From NCBI RefSeq assembly GCF_002846415.1, contig NZ_PJMX01000001.1, positions 3,720,001-3,784,000 on the forward strand: a DNA stretch of 64,000 nt, written 5' to 3'. Below are positions 33,544 to 42,292 of the stretch, piece by piece (the stretch's first letter is position 1; every line of letters begins with the position of its first letter). The notes under the pieces are model-generated. The model searched no databases. It had not been told where the DNA came from and saw nothing but the letters and a program-made list of their open reading frames with translations. The translations under genes and the position numbers were made by a program. Origin of the DNA: Streptomyces sp. TLI_146. Its GTDB lineage: Bacteria; Actinomycetota; Actinomycetes; Streptomycetales; Streptomycetaceae.

Positions 33544-33747
33544 TTTGAGCGCGAAACCGCTCGTCAGGGAGGTGGGCGGGATGCACGAACCGCCCGCCAC
33601 CATCGGTGACGAGCGGTTTAAGGCTGGCTTATGGATCTTGGACGGGCCGGTGAACGGGTTGGACCACCGCCCCCGCGAAATCCAGGATTTACCGGCCGGT
33701 GACCGGTCCAGGGACGCCCCGGCGATCACCGCGCGGCGCTCCTCCGG

Positions 33748-34815
33748 TCACGCCGTCGGCGCCCCGTACACGTCCGCGATCAGCTCGTAGGAGCGCACTC
33801 GCACCTCCGGTCCGTGCGCGTTCGCGGTCAGCATCAGCTCGTCCGCGCCGGTCCGCTTCTGGAGCGCGTCGAGCCCGTCGCGCACCTCCTCGGCGGTCCC
33901 GGAGACCACGTTGGCGAGCCAGCCGTCGACGAACTCCCGCTCCAGCGGGCTGAAGGAGTACGCCGCCGCCTCCTCCGGGGTCGGCACGAGCCCCGGACGG
34001 CCGGTGCGCAGCCGCACCATCGACAGGGCGTTGGTGAGCGTCTGGCGGCGCGCCTCCTCCTCGCTGTCGGCGGCCAGCGCCGAGACGCCGATCAGCGCGT
34101 ACGGCCGGTCGAGCACCGCCGACGGCCGGAACGACTCGCGGTAGAGGTCGAGCGCGGGCACGGTGTTGGCGGCCGAGAAGTGGTGCGCGAAGGCGAACGG
34201 CAGGCCAAGGACACCGGCGAGCCGGGCGCTGAAGCCGGAGGAGCCGAGCAGCCAGATCGGCGGGCGCCCGGTGGGTCCCTGCACCGGGCCGGGGACGGCG
34301 TGGATCTTCGCGTACGGGTGCCCGTCGGGGAAGTCGTCGTCCAGGAACCGGGTCAACTCGGCGAGCTGCTGCGGGAATTCGTCGGCCCCCTCGTTGAGGT
34401 GGTCCGTGCGGCGCAGGGCCGCCGCCGTCGCGCCGTCAGTGCCGGGCGCGCGCCCCAGACCCAGGTCGACGCGCCCCGGGGCCAGCGCCTCCAGGGTGCC
34501 GAACTGCTCCGCGATCACCAGTGGCGCGTGGTTGGGCAGCATGACGCCGCCCGAGCCGAGTCGGATGCGCTCGGTGTGGGCGGCGAGGTGGGCGAGGATC
34601 ACGGCCGGGGACGAGGAGGCGACGCCGGGCATGGAGTGGTGCTCGGCGACCCAGTGGCGGGTGAAGCCGCGCCGCTCGGCGAGCCGCGCGATCTCCACGC
34701 TGGTGCGCAGGGCCCGCGTCGCGGTGTAGCCGCTGCCGACCGTCACCAGGTCCAGCACGGACAGGGGCACGGGCGCGCTGCCGAACGCCGTCCCTCGAAT
34801 GTCGTCCACGTCCAC
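33748..34815 (-). CDS. LLM-class flavin-dependent monooxygenase (luciferase-like)
   Basis: This 355-residue TIM-barrel enzyme uses FMNH2 or F420-type cofactors. Landmarks are 'LSVLDLVTVGSGYTATRAL', 'FTRHWVAEHHSMPGVASSSP', 'RIRLGSGGVMLPNHAPLVIA', 'LGLGRAPGTD' and 'WLLGSSGFSARLAGVLGLPF'. These are typical of the MsnO8-like subgroup of bacterial LLM oxidoreductases. The substrate cannot be inferred. The ATG at 34815 is the natural start. It is monocistronic and divergent from the amidase gene with a 132-base spacer. Confidence 0.92.
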   Translation of the reverse strand: MDVDDIRGTAFGSAPVPLSVLDLVTVGSGYTATRALRTSVEIARLAERRGFTRHWVAEHHSMPGVASSSPAVILAHLAAHTERIRLGSGGVMLPNHAPLVIAEQFGTLEALAPGRVDLGLGRAPGTDGATAAALRRTDHLNEGADEFPQQLAELTRFLDDDFPDGHPYAKIHAVPGPVQGPTGRPPIWLLGSSGFSARLAGVLGLPFAFAHHFSAANTVPALDLYRESFRPSAVLDRPYALIGVSALAADSEEEARRQTLTNALSMVRLRTGRPGLVPTPEEAAAYSFSPLEREFVDGWLANVVSGTAEEVRDGLDALQKRTGADELMLTANAHGPEVRVRSYELIADVYGAPTA

Positions 34816-34947
34816 CGGTCCGCTCCTCCAGTTCGTGCCGTACGGATACGACAGAAGCTAACAGGAGGCTGTCTCCGTTTTATTCCCGGCAGGTCCGCCG
34901 CCCGCCCCGGCCGCTGTCGATCAGCAAAGGCGGGTACGAACCCGGGC

Positions 34948-36336
34948 ATGACCGATCCGACGACAGGCCTCACCACCTCACTCGCCGACCTGACTGCCCG
35001 TCAACTCCTGGCCGGATACGGCAAGGGCGACTTCTCCCCGGTCGAGGCGGTCCGGGCGGTGCTGGAGCGGACCGCCGCCGTACAGCCCCGGATCAACGCG
35101 TTCGTCCGGGTCGACGCCGAGGCCGCGCTCGCCGGGGCCGAGGCGTCCACCGCCCGCTGGCGGGCCGGGGAGCCGCTGGGGCTGCTCGACGGGGTGCCGG
35201 TGTCCGTCAAGGACGCGCTCCCGGTGGCCGGCGGCCCGACCCTGCGCGGCTCCACGGCCCCGGCGGGACCGGGGCCCTGGGACGTGGACGCGCCCGCCGT
35301 GGCGCGGCTGCGCGAGCACGGGGCGGTGTTCGTGGGGAAGACCACGATGCCCGAGTTCGGGTGGAAGGGGGTCACCGACTCGGCGCTCTCGGGGATCACC
35401 CGCAATCCGCACGACCCCGCGCGCACGGCGGGCGGCTCCAGCGGCGGCAGCGCGGCGGCGGTGGCGGCCGGGGCGGCGCCGCTCTCGCTCGGCACCGACG
35501 GCGGCGGCTCGGTGCGCATCCCCGCCGCGTTCTGCGGAGTGGTCGGGCTGAAGCCGACCTACGGGCGGGTGCCGATGTTCCCGCCGAGCCCCTTCGGTTC
35601 GCTGGCGCACATCGGGCCGCTGGCCCGGGACGCCGCCGACACGGCGCTGCTGCTCGACGTGATCAGCGGCGCCGACTGGCGCGACTGGTCGGCGAACGAG
35701 CGCGCCGAGCCCGTCTCGCCGGGCCTCGCGGAGGGCGTGAAGGGCCTGCGGATCGCCTACTCGCCGTCCTTCGGCGGCCAGGTGGCCGTGCGCCCCGAGG
35801 TCGCGGCGGCGATACGGGCGGCGGTGACCCGGCTCGCCGGGCTCGGCGCGTACGTCGAGGAGGCGGACCCGGACTTCGCGGACCCGGTGGCCGCCTTCCA
35901 CACGCTGTGGTTCACCGGCGCGGCGCACATCGTGGGGCGGCTCCCGTCGGAGCGGCGGGCGGCCCTGGAGCCGGGGCTGCGGGAGATCGCCGAGCAGGGC
36001 GCGCGGTACACGGCGCTCGACTACCTGGCCGCGCTCGACGTCCGGGCTGCGCTCGGCTTCCGGATGGCCCGCTTCCACCACACCTACGACCTGCTGGCCA
36101 CGCCGACCCTGCCGATCACCGCGTTCGAGGCGGGCACGGAGGTCCCGAACGGCTCCGGCCTGCGGCGATGGACGGGCTGGACCCCGTTCACGTACCCCTT
36201 CAACCTGACCTGCCAGCCCGCCCTGACGGTCCCGGTCGGCACGGACGCGGCGGGGCTGCCCATCGGCCTCCAGCTGGTCGCCGCGCGGCACCGCGACGAC
36301 CTGGTGCTGAGGGCGGCGTACGCGCTGGAGGGCTGA
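34948..36336 (+). CDS. Amidase-signature family hydrolase
   Basis: This 462-residue cytoplasmic enzyme has the amidase-signature triad: Lys88 in 'GVPVSVKDALPVAG', cis-Ser164 in 'AGGSSGGSAAA', and nucleophile Ser188 in 'GTDGGGSVRIPAA'. The spacing is normal, and the C-terminal half is conserved ('QPALTVPVGTDAAGLPIGLQ'). It hydrolyses an amide; the substrate is unknown. It lies just before the ectoine-type importer, separated from ehuB by nine bases, so it is probably the first gene of that operon. That suggests a role in using imported ectoine or a related amide, although ectoine hydrolase is normally a different family. Confidence 0.9.
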   Translation: MTDPTTGLTTSLADLTARQLLAGYGKGDFSPVEAVRAVLERTAAVQPRINAFVRVDAEAALAGAEASTARWRAGEPLGLLDGVPVSVKDALPVAGGPTLRGSTAPAGPGPWDVDAPAVARLREHGAVFVGKTTMPEFGWKGVTDSALSGITRNPHDPARTAGGSSGGSAAAVAAGAAPLSLGTDGGGSVRIPAAFCGVVGLKPTYGRVPMFPPSPFGSLAHIGPLARDAADTALLLDVISGADWRDWSANERAEPVSPGLAEGVKGLRIAYSPSFGGQVAVRPEVAAAIRAAVTRLAGLGAYVEEADPDFADPVAAFHTLWFTGAAHIVGRLPSERRAALEPGLREIAEQGARYTALDYLAALDVRAALGFRMARFHHTYDLLATPTLPITAFEAGTEVPNGSGLRRWTGWTPFTYPFNLTCQPALTVPVGTDAAGLPIGLQLVAARHRDDLVLRAAYALEG

Positions 36337-36345
36337 CCGGGAGGA

Positions 36346-37233
36346 ATGGCGGCGTCGATCGCGGGTAGCGGCGCCGCCATGGTTCGAGCAACTGCACGAC
36401 GAACGTTTCTCGCCGGAGGCATCGGCGCGGCCCTGGCCGCCGCCGGCTGCTCCCGGGTGCCCGAAGGCGACGCGCTCGGGCGCCTCAGATCGCAGGGCAC
36501 GGTACGGCTCGGGATCGCCGGAGAGGTCCCGTACGGCTATGTCGACGAGGACGGCCGGTTCACCGGCGAGGCGCCGGAACTGGCCAAGGTGATCTTCAAG
36601 CGGCTCGGCATCGACCGCGTCCAGCCCGTCGCCACCGACTTCTCCTCGCTCATCCCCGGCCTCAACTCCCAGCAGTTCGACGTGGTCTCGGCCGGGATGT
36701 ACATCAACAAGGAGCGCTGCGCGCAGGTCCTCTTCGCCGACCCCGAGTACCAGATGCTCGACGCGTTCATCGTGCGCAAGGGCAACCCCAAGGGGCTGCA
36801 CACGTACGAGGACGTGGTGCGCACCCGCGCCCGCTTCGCCACCGGGACCGGCTACGCGGAGATCCAGTACGCGGTCGCCGCCGGGATACCGGAGAAGGAC
36901 ATCGTGATCCTCCAGGACCAGGTCGCCGGGCTGAACGCGGTGGAGTCCGGGCGCGTCGACGTGTTCGCCGGGACCGCGCTGACCACCCGCGCCGTGGTGC
37001 GCAAGAGCAGCCGCGCCGAGGCCACCACCCCCTTCGCCGCCGTCGTCGACGGCAGGAAGAAGGTCGACGGCGGCGGCTTCGCCTTCCGGCCCACCGACAC
37101 CACGCTGCGCGACGCGTTCAACACCGAGCTGAACAAGCTGCGCTCCAGCGGCGAACTCTTCCGGATCCTGCGGCCGTTCGGCTTCACCCGGGCCGAGATG
37201 ACCACCCTCACCGCCAAGGAGCTGTGCCGATGA
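36346..37233 (+). CDS. ehuB: EhuB, ectoine/hydroxyectoine-type substrate-binding protein
   Basis: This 295-residue protein belongs to family-3 amino-acid-type binding proteins. The N-terminus carries a twin-arginine-like motif 'ARRTFLAGGIGA' and a lipobox ending AAAGC, so export may be via Tat with lipid attachment. Landmarks are 'VRLGIAGEVPYGYVDEDGRF', 'VSAGMYINKERCAQVLFADP' and 'GRVDVFAGTALTTRAVV'. The start at 36346 has GGGAGG very close upstream (spacing short); ATG 36379 would still leave the full signal. It overlaps ehuC by four bases. Ectoine specificity is inferred from the ehuBCDA order and the sequence pattern. Confidence 0.88.
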   Translation: MAASIAGSGAAMVRATARRTFLAGGIGAALAAAGCSRVPEGDALGRLRSQGTVRLGIAGEVPYGYVDEDGRFTGEAPELAKVIFKRLGIDRVQPVATDFSSLIPGLNSQQFDVVSAGMYINKERCAQVLFADPEYQMLDAFIVRKGNPKGLHTYEDVVRTRARFATGTGYAEIQYAVAAGIPEKDIVILQDQVAGLNAVESGRVDVFAGTALTTRAVVRKSSRAEATTPFAAVVDGRKKVDGGGFAFRPTDTTLRDAFNTELNKLRSSGELFRILRPFGFTRAEMTTLTAKELCR

Positions 37234-37889
37234 CGGCCGGACTGTGGCAGCACTGGGTGCTGCCGGGCATCTGGATCACCGTTCAGCTGACCGTGTACAG
37301 CGCGGCGCTGGCCGCCGCCGTCGCCTTCGGGATCGGCATGGCCCGCACCCACCGCTCGCGGCTCGTACGGTTCCTGGCCGGCTTCTACACCGAGGTCTTC
37401 CGGGGCACCTCCGCCCTGGTCCTGATGTTCTGGCTGTTCTTCGTGCTGCCGCCGCTGGTCGGCTGGCAGCTGGTGCCGATGTGGGCGGCCGTGCTGGCGC
37501 TCGGGCTCTCCTACGGGGCGTACGGCGCGGAGATCGTCCGGGGCGCCCTGAACGCCGTCCCGCGCGCCCAGCGCGAGGCGGGCATCGCGCTCAGCCTCAC
37601 GCCGTGGCAGCGGATGCGGCTCGTATTGCTGCCGCAGGCGGTGCCGGAGATGATCCCGCCGTTCTGCAACCTGCTGGTCGAGCTGCTCAAGGGCACCGCC
37701 CTGGTCTCGCTGCTCGGGGTCGGCGACGTGTCGTTCGCCGCGTACCTGGTCCGGCTCGCCACCCAGGACAGCGCCCAGATCTACAGCGTCACCCTCGTCG
37801 TCTACTTCGTCCTCGCCTTCGGGATCACCCGGGGCATGAAGGCGCTGGAGCGCCGCACCAAGGCCAATCTGGGGGTGACGGTCAAGTGA
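37230..37889 (+). CDS. ehuC: EhuC, ectoine/hydroxyectoine-type ABC permease
   Basis: This 219-residue polar-amino-acid-type permease has five predicted helices. The start ATG 37230 overlaps the ehuB stop (ATGA). Family landmarks are 'TEVFRGTSALVLMFWLFFVL' and the cytoplasmic coupling loop 'RAQREAGIALSLTPWQRMRL', followed by 'LLVELLKGTALVSLLGVGDV'. It forms a heterodimer with EhuD in the cytoplasmic membrane. Confidence 0.9.
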   Translation: MTAGLWQHWVLPGIWITVQLTVYSAALAAAVAFGIGMARTHRSRLVRFLAGFYTEVFRGTSALVLMFWLFFVLPPLVGWQLVPMWAAVLALGLSYGAYGAEIVRGALNAVPRAQREAGIALSLTPWQRMRLVLLPQAVPEMIPPFCNLLVELLKGTALVSLLGVGDVSFAAYLVRLATQDSAQIYSVTLVVYFVLAFGITRGMKALERRTKANLGVTVK

Positions 37890-38566
37890 TGTACTCGGCT
37901 GGGGCGGCACAGTCCTCCTCCTGGGACTGGTCCGCCGTCTGGGACTTCATGCCGCGCTTCTGGGACGGGGTGCTCGTCACCCTCCAGGTCCTGGCGCTCG
38001 GCTCGCTCATCTCGTTCTCGCTGGGGCTGGTGTGGGCGCTCGGCCTGCGCGCGCCGTCGCGGCTGGTGCGCTGGCCGGTGACGGCCGTCACCGAGTTCAT
38101 CCGCACCACCCCGCTGCTGGTGCAGCTGTTCTTCCTGTTCTTCGTGCTGCCCGAGTGGGGCGTGAAGTTCTCCGCCCTGACCACCGGCGTCCTCGCCATC
38201 GGGCTGCATTACTCGACGTACACCGCGCAGGTCTACCGGGCCGGTATCGACGCCGTGCCCAAGGGGCAGTGGGAGGCGGCCACCGCGCTCAGCCTGCCCA
38301 TGCACCGGACCTGGCTGGCGGTGATCCTGCCGCAGGCGGTCCGCCGGATCGTTCCGGCACTCGGCAACTACGTGATCTCGATGCTCAAGGACACCCCGCT
38401 GCTCGCCGGGATCAGCGTCCTCGAACTCCTCCAGCAGTCGCGGCTGGAGGGCGCCTCGACCTTCCAGTACACCGAGCCGCTGACCGTCGTCGGCATCGCC
38501 TTCATCCTCATCGCCTATCCGGCTTCCCTTCTCGTACGAGCCCTGGAGCGCCGCCTTGCCCGCTGA
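37889..38566 (+). CDS. ehuD: EhuD, ectoine/hydroxyectoine-type ABC permease
   Basis: This 225-residue permease partners EhuC. The start ATG shares one base with the ehuC stop (TGATG). Landmarks are 'TEFIRTTPLLVQLFFLFFVL', coupling loop 'PKGQWEAATALSLPMHRTWL' and 'ISMLKDTPLLAGISVLELLQ'. Five helices are predicted. Its stop lies eleven bases inside the ehuA frame. Confidence 0.9.
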   Translation: MYSAGAAQSSSWDWSAVWDFMPRFWDGVLVTLQVLALGSLISFSLGLVWALGLRAPSRLVRWPVTAVTEFIRTTPLLVQLFFLFFVLPEWGVKFSALTTGVLAIGLHYSTYTAQVYRAGIDAVPKGQWEAATALSLPMHRTWLAVILPQAVRRIVPALGNYVISMLKDTPLLAGISVLELLQQSRLEGASTFQYTEPLTVVGIAFILIAYPASLLVRALERRLAR

Positions 38567-39341
38567 CCTCTCCCCCGCGCACACGCCCGTCCCCGCCGAC
38601 TCCGACAGCCCCCTGATCACCTTCGACAACGTCACCAAGCGGTTCGGCTCCACCACCGTCCTGGACGACCTGTGCTTCTCGGTGCGGCCGGGGCGGCACG
38701 TCACGCTGATCGGCCCCTCCGGCTCCGGGAAGACCACGATCCTGCGGCTGCTGATGACGCTGGAGACGCCCGACTCCGGGACGATCCAGGTCAATGGGGA
38801 CCGGCTGTTTCCGGCCGCCGAGAGAGAGCGCCGCGAGGCCCGGAAGAAGATCGGGATGGTCTTCCAGCAGTTCAACCTGTTCCCCAACATGAGCGTGCTG
38901 CGGAACATCACCGAGGCGCCGGTGCGGGTGCTCGGCCTCTCGCCCGACGAGGCCGAGGCGCGGGCGAAGGAGCTGCTGGACCTGGTGGGCCTCGCCGACC
39001 GCACCGACGCCAAGCCCGCGCAGCTCTCCGGCGGCCAGCAGCAGCGGGTGGCGATCGCCCGGGCCCTCGCCATGCGGCCCCAAGTGCTGCTTCTGGACGA
39101 GGTGACGTCCGCGCTCGACCCGGAGCTGGTGGCCGGGGTCCTGGACGTGCTGCGGGACATCGCGACGACGACGGACATCACCATGCTCTGCGTCACGCAC
39201 GAGATGAACTTCGCGCGCGACATCTCCGACGAGGTCATGATGTTCGATTCCGGGAAGGTCATCGAGTCGGGTCCGCCGGAGAAAATCTTCGCGGCACCCG
39301 AGCACGAACGCACGCGCGAGTTCCTGGGTGCGGTGCTCTGA
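38556..39341 (+). CDS. ehuA: EhuA, ectoine/hydroxyectoine-type ABC ATPase
   Basis: This 261-residue ATPase has Walker A 'GPSGSGKTT', Q-loop 'MVFQQFNLFPNMSVL', signature 'LSGGQQQR' and Walker B 'LLLDEVTSALDP' followed by 'CVTHEM'. All motifs are intact. The best start is TTG 38556, overlapping ehuD by eleven bases; a later start would delete part of an N-terminal extension of about 20 residues that is not part of the fold. It ends the operon, followed by a palindrome and hairpin. Confidence 0.92.
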   Translation: MPADLSPAHTPVPADSDSPLITFDNVTKRFGSTTVLDDLCFSVRPGRHVTLIGPSGSGKTTILRLLMTLETPDSGTIQVNGDRLFPAAERERREARKKIGMVFQQFNLFPNMSVLRNITEAPVRVLGLSPDEAEARAKELLDLVGLADRTDAKPAQLSGGQQQRVAIARALAMRPQVLLLDEVTSALDPELVAGVLDVLRDIATTTDITMLCVTHEMNFARDISDEVMMFDSGKVIESGPPEKIFAAPEHERTREFLGAVL

Positions 39342-39370
39342 CCTCACGTTCCGGCCAGTGACCCTGACTC

Positions 39371-39382
39371 TGGCATATGCCA
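39371..39382. promoter_or_regulatory. Perfect 12-bp palindrome between ehuA and an IclR-type gene
   Basis: TGGCATATGCCA is a perfect palindrome 30 bases after the ehuA stop and 136 bases before the IclR-type gene start. IclR proteins bind short palindromes near their own gene, so it may be the operator. No second copy was seen upstream of ehuB or the amidase. Confidence 0.4.
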
Positions 39383-39387
39383 TACGG

Positions 39388-39417
39388 ATGCGCCCCAGCT
39401 TGCGGGCCGGGGCGCAT
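39388..39417 (+). terminator. Terminator of the ehu operon
   Basis: ATGCGCCCC and GGGGCGCAT form a 9-bp stem around a 12-base loop, then TCATCAATCT. It lies just after the ehuA stop. Confidence 0.7.
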
Positions 39418-39518
39418 CATCAATCTCGTCAACACCCCCACCGCAAAGGGGCCTTGGCGGCTATCTTGGAAAGGTGAAGCTGTCCACCTTCGCAGCCTCG
39501 ACCTGCTAGGGGGAAACC

Positions 39519-40277
39519 GTGGCGCTGAAGCCCGAGCCGACCGCGCCGTTCCACTCGGTGCAGTACGCCTTCCGCGTCCTGGAGACGATCTCCAAGCACG
39601 CAGGCGGAGTGACGGACGTCCAGATCGCACGAGAGACCGGTCTGCCGACCGCACACCTCGCCTCCCTCCTCCTCATGCTCCGCTGCGAGGGCTATGTGGA
39701 GCAGGTCGCCGACGGGGCGTACGTCATCGGCGACTCCACCGTCCTGCTCGGCTCCGGCATGGTGCGGCAGCAGGCCCTGGAGGCCAAGCTCCAGGCCACG
39801 CTCACCGAACTGCGCGACTCGGTCGGCGCGGCCGTCTACATCAGCCGGTACATCGACGGCGAAGTGAAGATCACGCAGTACGCGGACGGCCCGCGCGCAC
39901 CGAAGGTGAACGAGTGGGTGGACTTCCGCTCGGCGGCCCACGCCAGCGCGGTCGGCAAGTGCCTGCTCACCCAGCTCGACCAGAACGGCCGGCGCGACCA
40001 TCTCTCCCGCCACAAGATCGCCCGGCTCACCTCGCGCACCATCACCAACGAGCGCGTCCTCTTCAGCAAGCTGGACAGCCAGCCCGCGACGGTCCCGGTC
40101 CTCGACCTCCAGGAGTACGCGGTGGGCACGGTCTGCGCGGCCGTTCCGCTCACGGCGGGCGCGGCGGTCGGCTGCCTGGCCCTCTCCCTCCCGATCGAGC
40201 ACGCCCACCGGCTGCGCTCGGCGGCGGACACGCTGAACCGACGGGCGGCGCCGGTGGTGCTCTCGCTGGCGATCTAG
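39519..40277 (+). CDS. IclR-family transcriptional regulator
   Basis: This 252-residue regulator has an N-terminal winged helix (about 11-70, 'VQYAFRVLETISKHAGGVTD', 'GLPTAHLASLLLMLRCEGYV') and a C-terminal effector domain (about 85-250, 'RSAAHASAVGKCLLTQLD', 'VGTVCAAVPLTAGAAVGCLA'). The start is GTG 39519 with GGGGGAAA just upstream. Its position after ehuBCDA suggests it may control the transporter, but it is separated from it by a terminator and could also control itself. The ligand is unknown. It is followed by tRNA-Lys. Confidence 0.88.
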   Translation: MALKPEPTAPFHSVQYAFRVLETISKHAGGVTDVQIARETGLPTAHLASLLLMLRCEGYVEQVADGAYVIGDSTVLLGSGMVRQQALEAKLQATLTELRDSVGAAVYISRYIDGEVKITQYADGPRAPKVNEWVDFRSAAHASAVGKCLLTQLDQNGRRDHLSRHKIARLTSRTITNERVLFSKLDSQPATVPVLDLQEYAVGTVCAAVPLTAGAAVGCLALSLPIEHAHRLRSAADTLNRRAAPVVLSLAI

Positions 40278-40350
40278 GCGTTTCGTTTCCGTAATCCGAC
40301 GGAGTGCAGGAGCACCCCCTCGGACCAGGTAGTATTTTCTCTGTCAGCAG

Positions 40351-40424
40351 GCGCCGCTAGCTCAGTTGGTTAGAGCAGCTGACTCTTAATCAGCGGGTCC
40401 GGGGTTCGAGTCCCTGGCGGCGCA
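40351..40424 (+). tRNA. tRNA-Lys (CTT anticodon), copy 2
   Basis: The 74 bases are identical to the copies at 28015 and 50797, including the GTCAGCAG flank. Upstream TAGTATTTT may include its promoter. Downstream begins a gene-poor, lower-GC region that ends near 44.2 kb. Confidence 0.96.
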
Positions 40425-40437
40425 CAGTCTGTGACCT

Positions 40438-40465
40438 GGGCGTTCTCCCTTCGGGGAGGACGCCC
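40438..40465 (+). terminator. Terminator after tRNA-Lys copy 2
   Basis: GGGCGTTCTCCC-TTCG-GGGAGGACGCCC forms a 12-bp stem with one T/G pair and a TTCG tetraloop, followed by TTGGTCGTTTTC. Confidence 0.8.
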
Positions 40466-41165
40466 TTGGTCGTTTTCGGGGCCAAGTGCCAGCGAGGGAC
40501 TGACGGCACCACTGGGACCCGCGCCGAGGCGAAGGCACCGGGCCGCGCCGACCGGACCTCGTCACCGTCGCCACCGCCCTGGGCGCACCAGAGCCTTCGT
40601 TGTTGGTCCGCCGCGGCGCGTTTCCGGTACGCCGGTACTGCGCGTCGGATCAACGTGGCGGGTCCCCACGGCACCGTTGCCTGGAGTGTTGGGCGCGGCC
40701 GCCTCGCCCCAGGCCCGCCCGCTGACAAGTTCCCGGGATCCGGGCGCACCCCCTATAACTCGTTCGGGGAGGGAATCCGGGAGCCCCATGACATGTTGCC
40801 ATCAAGGGCTCCGGACGGTCGTACGTTGACTTCCGAGTCGCCGTGTTGGAAATTCCATCAAAACGACTACACAAAATGCCCGGTTTGGTGGCGATCACCC
40901 CAAAGAAGAAACGTTTTTTCTTTGGCCAAAGGACCGCGAATTTAATACTGATCGGAAAAACGCTTCCTCATGATCGAGGGGTGACGGGGCGCCCGCCCCG
41001 CTCGACCGACTACGCATGCACTAACCTTCGACGTAGCTCAAGGCGGCTCTCGTTCTACGCCTCCGCGAGCGGGTTCTACCGAGTGCGCGCCTGGAGACTT
41101 CTCCCACGGGGAAGCGCCACTCAAACTCCTTATACGGGCGGCATGAGCGAAGGGTTCAACGGCCA
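40466..41165. other. Gene-poor, lower-GC stretch
   Basis: About 700 bases lack a convincing gene. The section 40895-40975 is strikingly AT-rich (runs of A and T such as AAACGTTTTTTC) and would be a promoter candidate for the gene at 41166. Short frames in the area have no Streptomyces codon bias. It marks the left part of the insertion after tRNA-Lys. Confidence 0.6.
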
Positions 41166-42251
41166 ATGGCGCGTAAGGTTTCGCGCGAGCTCTCCGGGCG
41201 CCTGATCCGCCGGGGTCAGGTCGAACGCCTCGTTGAGGCGGTAGAACGTGAGTTCCCCTCATCTTCAGAGCGCAAGTTCTCCATAGTCAGCGAGGACGTC
41301 GTCTACACCGAGGCGTCCATTGAGATTGTCATGAGATCAGCAGGCCGACCAACCGTCGTCGATAACTTGACCGTTTCCGACAAGGCCGGGGATAAAGTCT
41401 TTGTTTTTGAGGCCAGACCAGATCGGATCAAGCTGACTGCTGAAGGGGGCGAGCAGCACTTCCCGGTGGGGTTCTGCGAGGAAGTCCAGGCGATCCTTCG
41501 GACCCGCACCATTCGGCTGCGTCGGCTCCTGCCTGCCCGTATGCGGCGCATCATCGACAGGTGTCTGCCGGTCGAAGCGGTCCTGGCTGTCATCGCCATC
41601 CTGATCGCCTCGGCCACGGCTGGGTGGCCGACGACCCTCAGCGTCACCTGCATCTCCGCGCTCGCGCTTCTGACGACCTGGGTCGCGAGGCGGCGCTTTT
41701 CGACCTACATCTTGTTGAAGGACGATGCTCGGGAGCCCTGGAAGCGGACGGAGAAGCTGGCCTTGGCGGGCACCCTCGTGGGCCTGACGGTCCCGATCAC
41801 CGTGGCGCTGATCGTGAACGGCCCGAACTGGTTCAAGGACAACGGTCCACCGTCGACACCAAAGTCGGGCTCCACCGGCCATGCCTCAGGCTCCGCTGGG
41901 GGCTTGGGATCGCGTGGTGCGACCCCTGGCTTGTCGCGTGACAGCGAGCGCTCGCCGCTGACGAAGGTGACGGTCGAGCCTGCGGCGGGGTCGGCCGGCG
42001 AGGCCTTCTCGCTGACCGGTAAGGGTTTCGAGCCGGGTGCCGAGATCTGGGTGTCACTGCTGGCAGGTCCGGGGACGACCCTCTCATGGCATCGGACTGA
42101 GCGCCGTCTCGTTCGAGCGAACGACAAGGGTGAGATCGGGCCGGAGAAGATCACGGTGGGGCGGAACGTCTGCTGCCCCGGTGGGACGATCCGGGTCGTG
42201 GTCACCCCCGAGGGGAAGATGGCCGCCGAGACGACGTACACGCTGAAGTGA
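41166..42251 (+). CDS. Accessory membrane protein with C-terminal Ig-like domain
   Basis: This 361-residue protein is of a family I do not recognise. The N-terminal cytoplasmic part (about 1-130) is alpha/beta ('LIRRGQVERLVEAVEREF', 'VDNLTVSDKAGDKVFVFEAR'). Three hydrophobic segments follow (about 135-155, 158-173 and 200-220). A Ser/Gly/Pro linker (about 228-260) leads to a beta-sandwich-like extracellular domain ('KVTVEPAAGSAGEAFSLTGK', 'GNVCCPGGTIRVVV'-type pattern with a Cys-Cys pair) like the IPT/TIG fold. ATG 41166 is the likely start. Base composition is lower in GC than neighbours, which fits acquired DNA. Confidence 0.6.
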   Translation: MARKVSRELSGRLIRRGQVERLVEAVEREFPSSSERKFSIVSEDVVYTEASIEIVMRSAGRPTVVDNLTVSDKAGDKVFVFEARPDRIKLTAEGGEQHFPVGFCEEVQAILRTRTIRLRRLLPARMRRIIDRCLPVEAVLAVIAILIASATAGWPTTLSVTCISALALLTTWVARRRFSTYILLKDDAREPWKRTEKLALAGTLVGLTVPITVALIVNGPNWFKDNGPPSTPKSGSTGHASGSAGGLGSRGATPGLSRDSERSPLTKVTVEPAAGSAGEAFSLTGKGFEPGAEIWVSLLAGPGTTLSWHRTERRLVRANDKGEIGPEKITVGRNVCCPGGTIRVVVTPEGKMAAETTYTLK

Positions 42252-42259
42252 TCAACAAC

Positions 42260-42292
42260 GCCCGACGGCTCAGCGGATCGGTGCCGTCGGGC
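42260..42292 (+). terminator. Terminator in the accessory region
   Basis: GCCCGACGGC and GCCGTCGGGC form a perfect 10-bp stem nine bases after the stop of the membrane protein gene. Confidence 0.65.
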
